Assembly (NCBI GenBank): GCA_029237695.1
Contig: CM055274.1
Span: 22,309,505 to 22,373,504, forward strand
Direction: 5' to 3'
Origin: Conchocele bisecta
Lineage: Eukaryota; Mollusca; Bivalvia; Lucinida; Thyasiridae
DNA: 64,000 nt
Within the stretch, counting starts at the first letter, position 1. Every line of letters starts with the position of its first letter. The notes beneath the pieces are model-generated. The model searched no databases, was not told the DNA's origin, and saw only the letters and a list, made by a program, of their open reading frames with translations. The position numbers and the translations under genes are program-made. Below, in pieces: positions 53,405-64,000 of the stretch.

Positions 53405-53691
53405 GTAGCCTATTTCATCAATATTGCAAAGTATACTTTGAGGGAGAAATTTTCAGTTTTATGATAAATTTATTAATTTTTATTATACTGAATTTATTAC
53501 ATTATCACAGCCAATTTGGCTGTGATAATGTAATAAATTCAGTATAATAATTCTGCATACTTTTAATCATGAAATATATGCATTTGTTAGTTCTATATGA
53601 AATAATGCATTTCAGAAAAAATACATGATTTCTTCCTCAAAGTAGACTTTGCTAGTAAAGTATACTTTGCAATTTTGATGAAATCGGCTAC
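53405..53691. mobile_element. Foldback MITE, family 'GTAGCC' (copy 2)
   Basis: Same inverted ends and internal palindrome as the copy at 4081. It is inserted into a fragment of the 'GATCCAGATCAGCC' palindromic repeat family. Confidence 0.8.
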
Positions 53692-53796
53692 TGGAGCTAC
53701 ACTAGTCGCAAAACCCACAAGCCCCATTTTGGAATAGAACACAAAAGACAAAAGCCATGCACAACCTATTCATAACGTTTAATCAAATTGAAATAC

Positions 53797-54842
53797 CAGT
53801 ATCGGAAAAATGTCAATTGTTTGACAGCCTAGTGGGATCCATACTGAATTACAGTGCGGAGTGCCGGGGTAACAACCATGCGGCTAAACATATAGAACAA
53901 AGACACTGCACATTTTAAGAAAAATATTATCAGTGAAAAAATCTACGAATCTTGACGGTCTATATGGAGAATTCGGTAGATATCCTATGAAGATCAGAAG
54001 AAAAATAATAATGACTAAATATTGGGTTAAGATAGTGAAAGCTAACGAAACTTTATCTAAAATAATGTATAACATGCTGAAAGAAGATGTAAATAATAAC
54101 AACAATTATAGAAGCAACAATTGGGCATCACAAATTTAAAAAAAATTATGATGATATGGAATTGATTGGAGTTGTGGCACAACCAGGATACACCGATCAC
54201 AAATCATAACATGATAAATCAACGCATCATTGGTATCTTTAAACAAAACTGAAACGCATCTATTAATAGCTCAAATAGATTATCAGCATACAGTTAATTT
54301 AAAAATAGTTTTTAAATGGAAAAGTACCTAAATACAATTACTATTAACAAATATAGGAATTCACTTACCAGTAGCCGATTTCATCAACATTGCAAAGTAT
54401 ACTTATCTAGCAAAGTATACTTTGAGGGAGAAATTTTCAATTTTAGGATAAATTTATTAATTTTTATTATACTGAATTGTTTACATTATCACAGCCAAAA
54501 TGGCTGTGATAATGTAAAAAATTCAGTATAATAATTCTGCATACTTTTAATCATCAAATACATGCAGTAGTTAGTTCTATATGAAATAATGCATTTCATG
54601 AAAAAGAAATGATTACTCCCTCAAAGTATACTTTGCTAGGAAAGTATACTTTGCAATTTTGATGAAATATGCTACAGATTCAGACTCTCTTTACATGATT
54701 TATTAATTGAAACTGACAGATATGCAAACATACCACGAGCTGATAGAATTTGTATATACTGTAATATGAATGCAATAGAATCTGAATATCACGTCATACG
54801 TGTATGTCCAAAGCATAGAGAACTCAGACAAAGATATCTTAA
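53797..54842 (+). mobile_element. LINE ORF2 C-terminal region, interrupted by a MITE
   Basis: Reading on the plus strand gives FDSLVGSILNY, then a stretch with LDGLYGEFGRYPMKIRRK, then after the MITE at 54371-54675 a zinc-knuckle-like end with CIYCN and ESEYHVIRVCP. This layout is that of the post-RT region of L1-like mollusc LINEs. The first part has internal stops and the end is cut by the TTAA element at 54839. Confidence 0.78.
54371..54675. mobile_element. Foldback MITE, family 'GTAGCC' (copy 3, nested in a LINE)
   Basis: Full-length copy that splits the LINE reading frame at 53797-54842. Coding sequence of the LINE resumes directly after it. Confidence 0.85.
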
Positions 54843-55085
54843 CCCGTTCAACCCTAAGTAACTGTAATGGACTGTGATATGCTAATTTTCCTACCAATCC
54901 AATCGTCACTGAATGATTTTCAGATTAGTCCATTTATGAAAAGGGGATGTTTTTGTTCTAAAAAATATGAAAATTACTTGCAAAAAGTGCAGATCCTGAT
55001 GAGACGGCTCGTTACGAGCCGGCTCATCTGGATATGCACTGTTTGCGAACCCCGCTATAACGGGCTTTCGGGTTCAAAGGGTTAA
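54839..55085. mobile_element. TTAA-flanked piggyBac-type MITE (copy 6, truncating a LINE)
   Basis: Inserted at the point where the LINE zinc-knuckle reading frame stops. TTAA on both sides and the core GACGGCTCGTTACGAGCCGG. Confidence 0.8.
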
Positions 55086-55794
55086 ACCGTAGTATTGTCA
55101 CTGGCCAAACGTGACTAAGTTTAAAACACTCATGTCTAATGCATCGACAAGCATAGTACATGATTTATCAACGTGTGTTCACTTTGCTTTAATACAAAGA
55201 CTAAATGACAACGCATAGTTACATGTATGTAGCAATGTATACAGGAAACATTACTGCATTATGATCATTGCTTGAAACAAACCAGGAAAATTGATAAATA
55301 ACATTGGTCACCACTCACTGTTTTGGATCCATGGACACAACGTACTCCCCAAGCGGGATTGTGGTGTGCACATCGGCATGCACACGGAACGATGTCTAGT
55401 ACTACATTATGATAATTGCTTGAATAGAAACCGACCCCCATAACTTCTGGGTACAGTGGAACCCCTCTAAACCGAACACTCTGGGGACAGACTGAAAAGT
55501 TCGGTTTATAGGGGTTTTCGGTTTAGAAGGGTTTTCTATTTCCAGTTAAGGAAATGTATGTTTTCCATCATTAACTCTTGGATTTGTATAGTATATACCA
55601 TTATTACCATATTGAAAGCATATGTACACATGTTTTCAATAAATATGTCAAGTTTCTTTTTATTCTGAGAATTGATATGATGACTTTTTCATTGGAAACA
55701 AACAAACAAATAAAAACCAGTGTTTTTTTTTATAAAACTACACGACAAGGTGACAGTTTAGTTGTGGACCAGCCACCATTAGTAAATTTATGGA

Positions 55795-56535
55795 GTATTT
55801 TCATATTTCTCCACCCGAAAAAGTTAAGTCCCAATGAGACGATTCTAAAGCACTCCCAACTTGCCATTTGTATGGACAAATAAGAAATGTACCCCCAAAT
55901 TACGCACCTTAAAGGGGGCTCGGCTACCCAGTTGTGTTTTATCATGTCGACATGTGTAATTCCCAATAAACAGAGTGCAGATGACATGGGATAAATACCC
56001 CTAAGTATTTTGTGCCACTGTGGAACTTTCTCGATCAGCTGGAACGCTCTTTTAAGACCAGAATGTGTTTTTTTTATTGACATTGCAAATAGTGCATATT
56101 CGCAAGGGGTATAGCAAATAGTGCAGATTCGCAATGTCTACGGTCTACACTGGTCACAAAGAGCATATGACACATTTCGAGTGTGCTGTGTAGTTACCGC
56201 GAGCTGCTGCAATAGCACACAGGCTACAGTCACGAGTTTACAGCCTCGTTAAGTTTATTAGATTATCTCAATTAATCGGTCGGTTGGTTCACAAATAATG
56301 TGCCGATTATTTTATTTCCGTAACAGCAAACATGTCTCGTATTTAGGTCGCATGTATTGAATAGATTCCTAACTTTGTAATGCCGCTTATGACGTTCAAA
56401 AAACACGCCGCTTAGCGCATTACGCATGGATAGCGCTTGTACAGAGCTCAAGTTAATGTGTGTAATTTGATCAATTTTGTTATTTCTTCCACACAAATGT
56501 CAAGTTGGGAGTCCGTTAAAATCGTCTCATTCTCG
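55795..56535. mobile_element. Large foldback/inverted repeat
   Basis: AATGAGACGATTCTAAAGCA at 55833 is the inverse of the stretch around 56505-56530 (GTTAAAATCGTCTCATT). The ORFs starting MASWECFRIVS (minus) and MSSWESVKIVS (plus) are the two arms, not genes. Confidence 0.55.
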
Positions 56536-56895
56536 TGGCTCCGCATTTTGGGAACCAAAGCTGAACAATGCTACCGGGAACCAGTCTATTGTAAACACGG
56601 TGTGACTTTGAGACCCGCTTGAAACAACAACATTGAAATTGGGCGCGGTGTATTTATTGGATGACATCCTGACAGGTGACCGTGTTTCCGGTTTTCCGGG
56701 GTTATTTTAACGCTGAAATATGGTTTTGGGACTTGAAATGGCGTCCGGATTACGGAGTAGAGGGGTTCCGGAATAGAGGGGTAGAAACTAATGTGTTTAT
56801 ATAGCAGAATATTCGGGACGTGGTCGTATGTTCGGTATAGCGCGAATTCCGGTATAGAGGGGGTCCGGTTTGGAGGGGTTCCACTGTATATCCAA

Positions 56896-57270
56896 AATTG
56901 GTTATTGGTCTTTTTATTTCGTGAAATTTGGTCAAATTTTGATTTTATTACGAAAAATTGATCTGTCTATGGGAATTTAACATGGGGAAAAAGTAGCTGG
57001 AGGAGCTAGGGAGGAGCAAAAAAACGAAAACAATTGTAAATTGACTCCGAACCCTGGCTAGATAGCTTGGAAATGATCTAAGAAAACAAAAGTTAAATTT
57101 TGAAAATCTGTCCAGTATTTCTAAAAATTCAAAATATTTCCCCATGTTAAATCCCCATAGACATCTTCACTCTGTGTAGATGTCTATGGGGATTTAACAT
57201 GGGGAAATTATTTTTTCGCAATAAAATCAATATTTGACCAAATTTCACGAAATAAAAAGAAGGCTCATTC
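56896..57270. mobile_element. Foldback MITE (relative of 10795-11300)
   Basis: Same internal motifs (TATGGGAATTTAACATGGGG and inverse) with TTTTTATTTCGTGAAATTTG ends inverted. Confidence 0.6.
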
Positions 57271-57431
57271 TTAAATGTTCCTTTAATTTAATATTATCGA
57301 ACAAAATATTGTTTTTGAATTGTTTATATGACCGTAACATTTGGGCAGTTTTCGTGAAACAGACATTAGACTGGCTATAACTGTCATAAACCCCATTTAT
57401 CCAGTCACACCACAAGTCACATATGATACCT

Positions 57432-57735
57432 GTAGCCGATTTCATCAAAATTGCAAAGTACACTTATCTAGCAAAGTATACTTTGAGGGAGTAATCATTT
57501 ATTTTTCCCGAAACGCATTATTTCATATAGAACTAACGACTGCATATATGTGATGATTAAAAGTATGCAGAATTATTATACTGAATGTATTACATTATCA
57601 CAGCCAAAATGGCTGTGATAATGTAATAAATTCAGTATATTAAAATTAATAAATTTATCCTTAAATTGAAATGTTCTCCCTCTAAGTATACTTTGCTAGA
57701 TAAGTATACTTTTCCATGTTGGTGAAATAGTATAC
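57432..57735. mobile_element. Foldback MITE, family 'GTAGCC' (copy 4)
   Basis: Same family, in the opposite internal orientation, with a slightly degraded right end. Confidence 0.8.
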
Positions 57736-57737
57736 AG

Positions 57738-57978
57738 CCATGTGATTGTGTAGCCAAGAGCATGTGCGAATTTTCATGAAAACTATTTACAAAAGGTGTG
57801 CTATTTTCTGTATATGACGTCGACAGACGACGAAAGTTCCATGGGAAATGCGGAATTCCTATGAAATTTTCAACTTCGATGCCATTTACAGAAAATATCA
57901 CGGATTCTGTAAATATATTTCATGAACCATCGCGCATGTTTTGGGTACAAAATCACATGACGTGTCTCATTAAGACAC
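57738..57978. mobile_element. Foldback MITE, family 'GAGACACGCCATG' (copy 4)
   Basis: CCATGTGATTGTGTAGCC start and AAATCACATGACGTGTCTCA end, with an inverted interior. Confidence 0.72.
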
Positions 57979-58174
57979 CCCTCTAAGACGTCACCGGTCA
58001 AGAGTCGGTTTATCAGGCGACTTATCAGAATTTCGCTCAATTCCAAATAATAAATTCAAATAGTCGCTCAAAATTGAGATTGTAACTAAGCATTTCAAAG
58101 GTTGTTACAATGTGTGTGAATCTAATGATATTTATTGAAAGGTACGTGGTTTATTGGGTCGAGTAATATGTGGA

Positions 58175-58472
58175 TGAGACTGGAGAAATGGTGTTCCTGG
58201 GATTTGTAACCGGTGTAGCTCCTGATCAAATTGCACACTCCTGAAGCCTGATGACGATCCATATTGGTAGATACAGTGGGGCCAGCGTGTAAGTGCACTC
58301 ACGAACGAACACTGCACTTACACACTGACCCCACTGTATAAGCATGAGGTTGTTTCATTGATGGAATGGCGAACAGTACAGATCCTCGTCAGACTGTGCG
58401 GATGCACAGGCTGATCTGCATCTACACTGGTCGCAAAACACATAAGCTCAATTTATCCAGTCACAGTCACAC
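58175..58472. mobile_element. Palindromic MITE, family 'GATCCAGATCAGCC' (copy 4, interrupted)
   Basis: Same arms. It contains the deleted 'CAGTGGGG' palindrome at 58274-58336 as a nested insertion. Confidence 0.78.
58274..58336. mobile_element. 100-bp palindromic MITE (copy 7, internal deletion)
   Basis: Both outer arm ends are kept and the centre is deleted, leaving 63 bp. Confidence 0.85.
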
Positions 58473-58518
58473 ATACAACTGAACAGTGATCCACACTGAT
58501 CAGCTGGCCTAGTTTTGA

Positions 58519-58737
58519 ATACAGTGAAACCTCTCTAACCGGACACCCTGGGAGGTTCCCAGGGTGTCCGGTTTAGAGATGTTCCACTGTAATTGAGGCA
58601 TATGACCACTCCCAGACATATACATGTGCTTAGCCATCATGGACATACGTTAACATCTGAAATAAATGACCGAGAAACCCTTCAAATTGAGATCACATAT
58701 ATTGTTTTGGTGTCCGGTTTAGAGAGGTTCCACTGTA
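58519..58737. mobile_element. pogo-type MITE cluster (58.5 kb)
   Basis: Hairpin at 58519-58592 followed by a second inverted TIR at 58710-58737, flanked by TA. Confidence 0.7.
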
Positions 58738-58904
58738 CTAGTATGGTGTATGTGACTCGTTATGAGAAAATGTGTACGTTAAAGGGGCATATGCGGATTA
58801 TTTGAAAACATACTACAAAACAAAAAACGAGGCAAAGCCACGAAGGCCAGGTTTTTTCCAAGCATAGACTTGGATAACATAATTATACCCACTTTTTGTA
58901 GACT

Positions 58905-60640
58905 AGATGGCCGTGGCCTGCATGTCGCGCCTTGGGGCGAGGCATGGACACTAAACAAATATATATAGTAGATGGAAAAACTTTAACCAAAAAACATTGA
59001 CCGGACACACGGACGAACGGACGGACGTATGCCAAAATGCCGACGATATCGCGCTTTCCGCAAGCAGGTGTGACAATGATGATAAACACCCATGTGAAGT
59101 ATCAAGGTATTGGGTGAAGCAGTTACAGAGATATAGTACACGAAAAAACTTTAACAAAAAAATTCAAAGTAATTTGAACTTGACATAGGGCACAGGATCG
59201 CGCTTTCCGCAAGCAGGTAAGACAATGATGATAAACACCCATGTGAAGTATCAAGGTATTGGGTGAAGCAGTTGCAGAGATATAGTACACGAAAAAACTT
59301 TAACAAAAAAAAAATTCAAAGTAATTTGACCTTGACATTGGGCACAGGATCGCGCTTTCCGCAAGCAGGTGCAACAATGATGATAAACACCCATGTGAAG
59401 TATCAAGGTATTGGGTGAAGCAGTTGCAGAGATACAGTACACGAAAAAACTTTAACAAAAAAATTCAAAGTAATTTGACCTTGACATTGGGCACAGGATC
59501 GCGCTTTCCGCAAGCAAGTGCGACAATGATGATAAACACCCATGTGAAGTATCAAGGTATTGGGTGAAGCAGTTGCAGAGATATAGTACACGAAAAAACT
59601 TTAACAAAAAAAATTCAAAGTAATTTCACCTTGACATTGGGCACAGGATCGCGCTTTCCACAAGCAGGTGCGACAATGATGATAAACACCCATGTGAAGT
59701 ATCAAGGTATTGGGTGAAGCAGTTGCAGAGATATAGTACACGGAAAAACTTTAACAAAAAAAACAAAGTAATTTGACCTTGACATTGGGCACAGGATCGC
59801 GCTTTCCGCAAGCAGGTGCGACAATGATGATAAACACCCATGTGAAGTATCAAGGTATTGGGTGAAGCAGTTGCAGAGATATAGTACACGAAAAAACTTT
59901 AACAAAAAAATTCAAAGTAATTTGACCTTCACATTGGGCACAGGGGCCGCACGGTTCGGGGTTAGAATAAAAATTGGATGATGATAAACACCCATGTGAA
60001 GTTTCAAGGTAATGGGCGAAGCAGTTGCAGAGATATAGTATAACAAAAATGTTTTAACCAAAGTCAATTACGTAGAAATAATAGGTGAAGGTAAAAAAAT
60101 GGTCACAGGTTGGATAGTTGTATGTGGTAGGCACCCCTTGGTTATGAAGCTGTGAAAGTTTGGTGGTCCTAGGTGGTACAGTAACCAAAGAAATGGACTT
60201 AAACACGAAAACTTAACATTGTAAACGCGAAAACTTAACATTGAAAATGGCTAAGTCGACTGCGCGGAAAAAATGGGTCAAGTTAAAAAAAAGTAACATG
60301 TTGGATAGTGATATGTGGTGGGCACCCCTTGATTATGAAGCTGTGAAAGTTTGGTGGTCCTAGGTGGTACAGTACCAAAGAAATGGACTTAAACACGAAA
60401 ACTTAACATTGAAAACGCGAAAACTTAACATTGAAAATGGCTAAGTCGAATGCGCGGAAAAAGTGGGTCAAGTTAAAAAAAAAGTAACATGTTGGATAGT
60501 GATATGTGGTGGGCACCCCTTGATTATGAAAGCTGTGAAAGTTTGGTGGTCCTAGGTGGTACAGTAACAAAGAAATGGACTCAAACACGAAAACTTAACA
60601 TTGATTGTGGACGCCGCCCGCCGCCCGCCCTCCCGCCCGG
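58905..60640. repeat. Repeat element containing 150-bp and 190-bp tandem arrays
   Basis: Opens with ATGGCCGTGGCCTGCATG and GGACACACGGACGAACGG. Six units of about 150 bp follow (GACAATGATGATAAACACCC at 59072, 59221, about 59372, 59522, 59672 and 59819) and a diverged seventh near 59979. Three units of about 190 bp follow (GGCACCCCTTG at about 60130, 60320 and 60511). It closes with a (CCGCCCG)n tract near 60610. Confidence 0.85.
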
Positions 60641-60750
60641 CTTTCGCCAATCCAATAGCCTGGATTTTTTTTCAAACGGATTTTTTTTCAACGGTTCAAA
60701 TGAGTGGTCACAACATATACTTTGGTTCAGAAATAAGGAAAATAGATACA

Positions 60751-60890
60751 GAATAGTAGGTTAGTGCCGTGAATGGGAAAAAATATATGGCAAGGCTCAG
60801 GAAACGGGATGGGCGAGGCTCTGCCGAGCACATCCCGTTTCCGTGCCGCGCCAGATATTTTTTCCCATTCACGGCACTAACCTACTTTTC
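60751..60890. mobile_element. Foldback, family 'GCCGTGAATGGG' (copy 3)
   Basis: Nearly identical to copy 1, including about 70 bp of the sequence that follows (TTTATCCCGTCAACACCTA). Copies 1 and 3 are therefore parts of a larger repeat. Confidence 0.8.
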
Positions 60891-61104
60891 TATTTATCCC
60901 GTCAACACCTAGAAATGGCTTTAAAATGCAAACAAAAAGTAACCACAGTCACCGCATATATTCATACGCGGTGATTAGGTCGTATTGACAGGATATCAAA
61001 AATGTTTCACGGCACCGTGTTTCACGGCACATACGCACTGTCTTGACGGGATAAATACATGTTTTCATCATGTCACTGTGTAAAGTGGTTTAGTTGAGGA
61101 TAGA

Positions 61105-61215
61105 GAGGATATTCATATTTTTGCAACGAATATGACATAACGGCACGAGTGAAATATGGACATTTCACACCACGAGATGAACATATATGTCATATTCGTT
61201 GCAAAAATATGAATA
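61105..61215. mobile_element. Foldback 'ATATTCATATTTTTGCAACG'
   Basis: ATTCATATTTTTGCAACGAA inverted against TTCGTTGCAAAAATATGAAT. Confidence 0.75.
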
Positions 61216-61219
61216 CTAT

Positions 61220-62440
61220 ATTTATTATATACCGCTCTATGGAAATTAGCAGTTTGTTAGACTGTATACGGTAATGAATGTGTATGTGCAGCCTATTTGC
61301 AGTCCGGCACTGCAGGTGCGCGTTATGAATATAGATAGCGGAAGTAATCGTATTTTCACCGGAAGATGTTTATTCCATCGATGAGAACATATGACTTTTA
61401 TTTACATCGCATAACTATGTATTTCATGGGTAGGTATATAATAAATATGAATATTAGGACCACTGGGTTATTTCAATTTTCACCGATATGGGTACATACG
61501 TATCAGACGTTCTATCTTGTTGAACGCAACACGATAGGAAATCCGATATATATGTACATATATGGGTGAAAATAGAAACAACCCAGCTGTTCTAGTATCG
61601 CCATAGATTAATATCTTCAATTAAAACACTTTACACAGGGCCATGATGAAAACACTTTTATATTTTTTAAATATGTTTTCCCAAAAAAAATCCTGATGTA
61701 CCCCTTTAAACAATATGTATTGAGCAATATGTTATGGCTAAATACAATTACATGGTAATACGTCATGGGATTTGACAGAACGAATAACTCGGTCTAAACA
61801 GTGTTTTATTTCATTTGAATACTGTACACGTTAGTATTGGAGAATAACTCGTGTACATCTCCCATCATGCATCGTATTGCGTTCGCTTCCAGTGTAGGCA
61901 CAGATCAGCCTGCGCATCCGCGCAGTCTGATCAGTGTCTACACAGTCGCTATGGAATTGCATGGGTACATGTATCTCATGGTATATTTGGTAGCTAATTT
62001 GTGATGACATTTATTTTTCTGTATCCGCTTGTATATATTGTAATTGCCATGTGTGTAAACAAAAAAAGCAATACAACTTGATTAAACTCATTAGGGACAC
62101 CAACATGTGCGTGTCACATGAAAAATCACAGTGCTTAAAATACTCGTGTAAACTCATTTTGTATTAATGGGTTTATTTTTGCTCCGACAGTACACGCTAT
62201 CGATCAAGGTGCATTAATGATTCACGTACACCTGTAATTAGTAGAAACAGACGCCTAATTATCTTAATTAGCAAGAGCACGGTGGTCGATAACTGGCACA
62301 CGCCAGATAAACAAAATGTGTTCTGGATAAATTTCTTCCACGTAAAAAAAATAGACCACTTGGAGATACGGTCAGCGTGGACCTACAACGGCCTGTATAT
62401 CCGTGGTTAATATGTCTGATCAGGGTCTGCACTGATCGCT
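61220..62440. other. Unassigned AT-rich sequence
   Basis: Only a core fragment of the 'GATCCAGATCAGCC' family at 61889-61945 is recognised. No exon with matching splice sites was seen. Confidence 0.5.
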
Positions 62441-62446
62441 GGAATA

Positions 62447-62696
62447 TTAACCGTTTCAACACCACATACCTGTATTGTGGTATTGGCAAAAGGTGTAGAT
62501 TCAGATGAGCCGGCTCGTGACGAGCCGTCTCATCAGGATCTGCACATTTTGCAAGTAATTTTCATATTTTTGAGAAGAAGAAAAACACTCCCTTTTCATA
62601 AATGGACTAATCTGAAAACAATTTTGTGACGATTGGATTGGTTTCTAAATAAACATACCAAATTCCATTCCATTTATTTAGGGGTGAAAGGATTGA
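62447..62696. mobile_element. TTAA-type MITE (copy 7, degraded right end)
   Basis: Left TTAACCGTTTCAACACC and core palindrome present. The right end reads GGTGAAAGGATTGA. Confidence 0.7.
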
Positions 62697-62969
62697 GCCG
62701 TACTGTACGTATTGTTCACATTCTTGAAGTACGAAGCGATTTCTGTATATATCCCGATGTAACTCGATATTAGTAACCCGATTAATCGTGTTTCTAGTAT
62801 CGGGTTTCATAGTATGTATATTATTTTTCATTCAATAGACAACCTGGATATTCTGTTAAAGTGGACCCCGAAATGTCTGGACATCAGTGCATCACTTTTC
62901 TGATCTGGGTCCACATTGACGAATAGAAACTTACGCCGTCGGTGTGTATTGTTCATATTTTTTAAAATG

Positions 62970-63212
62970 TCGCTGTGACTGGAGACATTGGGCTTATGGG
63001 TTTCGCGACCAACGTAGATCCAGATCAGCCTGTGCATCCGCACAGTCTGATCAGGATATACAATGTTCACCATTACATCCATCAATGAAACACCGGTCAT
63101 GTTTCTAACAAGCGGCACAGCTCGTTATCAGGCTATGTGTACGGTGTGTTATTTGATCAGGAGCTACCATGGGCATAATTCCCATAAGCGTCATTTCTCC
63201 AATCACAGCCAC
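62970..63212. mobile_element. Palindromic MITE, family 'GATCCAGATCAGCC' (copy 5)
   Basis: CGCTGTGACTGGAGACATTG start and ATTTCTCCAATCACAGCCAC end. Short core fragments of the family also occur at 15785-15900, 33880-33910, 49618-49680 and 61889-61945. Confidence 0.8.
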
Positions 63213-63249
63213 AAACAGGAAGCGAATATCCTATATCACAATATGCAAC

Positions 63250-63757
63250 ACGGGACAGTAGAACCTCTCTAAACCGGACACACAGGTAGTCTGTGCATCC
63301 TTAATTGTATGGGTTTCATTGGTGTATATTTATGATGATAATGCCTTTTCAAGTTCGCAAAGCACAGCCGCATACCTTGGCATAGTCAAATATCTGATAT
63401 ACAGTGGAGCATCTGTAAACCGGACACGCAGGCAGTCTGTGAATCCTTACTTTTATGGGTTTCATTGGTGTATATTTATAATGATAATGCCTGTTCAAGT
63501 CACAGCTGCATAACATTGGCATATTCATATGTCTGATTTACAGTTGACACTCTCTAAACCGGACACCCTGGGGACCTCACAGGGTGTCCGGTTTAGAGAG
63601 GTTTCACTGTACTAGAAACACGATTACTCGTGTTTCTTGAATCGGGTGGCACAGGGTGTGCATTAACATAGTCATATGTCTGATTTACAGTGGAACCTCT
63701 CTAAACCGGACACCCTGGCACCTGCCAGGGTGTCTGGTTTAGACAGGTTCCACTGTA
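63250..63757. mobile_element. pogo-type MITE cluster (63.2-63.8 kb)
   Basis: Several ACAGTGGAACCTCTCTAAAC-type termini; the two complete hairpins are at 63539-63612 and 63687-63757. The internal blocks (ATGGGTTTCATTGGTGTATA) are repeated twice. Confidence 0.75.
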
Positions 63758-64000
63758 CTACTAATCGTGTTTCTTGTATCGGATGGCACAGGGTGTGTAG
63801 TGTGTATTCTGTTTGAATACCGTGTAATCCAACGCACAAACACACTCCCACATAAAACATCCCAGGTATGTTGTGGTTAATTTGCAAGACACTCGAAAAT
63901 GTACAAATAAAAATATAACCGTTTAATCATGCCACACCAGTAACCAATATTTTTACTGGAGAACATTAGTCATACTGGAATGCTTGACCTAAATCTGAAT

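Noticed and set aside
55730..56134. 134-residue minus-strand ORF
   Set aside because: It covers one arm of an inverted repeat whose other arm yields a mirror ORF at 56437-56622. No splice or family support.
59251..59905. Repeated ORFs starting MYYISATASPNTLILHMG
   Set aside because: Each is the same frame of a 150-bp tandem unit.

Overview
This window looks like the genome of a marine invertebrate, most probably a bivalve mollusc. Small spliced exons sit in introns packed with foldback DNA transposons (MITEs), tandem satellites, non-LTR retrotransposon scraps and one large Polinton/Maverick element. There is no prokaryotic gene organisation. The bivalve assignment is inferred from the style of the repeats and is not proven.

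Region 1 (1-25,533): the minus strand carries the 3' part of one multi-exon gene encoding a coiled-coil protein. Ten exons are visible, each bounded by AG/GT sites. All nine complete exons are multiples of three bases (75-216 bp) and share one phase: 1 base completes a split codon and 2 bases start the next. The leftmost exon leaves the coiled coil and runs off the window. It resembles the start of the C-terminal domain of mitochondria-eating protein (Mieap/SPATA18), which I offer only as a tentative identity. Two 99-bp exons (X and Y) occur twice because about 3 kb of the gene was tandemly duplicated. The two copies differ by several transposon insertions, so each serves as an 'empty site' for the other.

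Region 2 (about 11-35 kb, inside or upstream of that gene): CR1-like and L1-like LINE remnants, a scrap of a second Polinton (about 21.3-21.7 kb), two tRNA-derived SINE-like sequences (one here, one near 50.9 kb), many foldback MITE families, a MITE-bounded 40-bp satellite, and two candidate plus-strand first exons downstream of CRE-type motifs (15.4 and 32.6 kb).

Region 3 (35,522-49,593): a 14,072-bp Polinton with a perfect 6-bp target-site duplication (ATCACA) and terminal inverted repeats of about 1.2 kb. Each TIR carries an intact adenovirus-type cysteine protease gene. The right half holds the usual plus-strand morphogenesis set: packaging ATPase, small processed virion-type proteins, an uncharacterised Polinton protein, retrovirus-like integrase with chromodomain, a two-helix membrane protein, penton-like minor capsid and double-jelly-roll major capsid. 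Most of the large genes are broken by stops or frameshifts. The left half is a mosaic of inverted or direct fragments of the right-half genes plus host repeats, and no protein-primed DNA polymerase B is visible. Two histone-mRNA-type 3' stem-loops lie in the centre of the element, which is the most unexpected signal in the window.

Region 4 (49.6-64 kb): no convincing host exon. It holds SINE, LINE and MITE copies and 150-bp and 190-bp tandem arrays.
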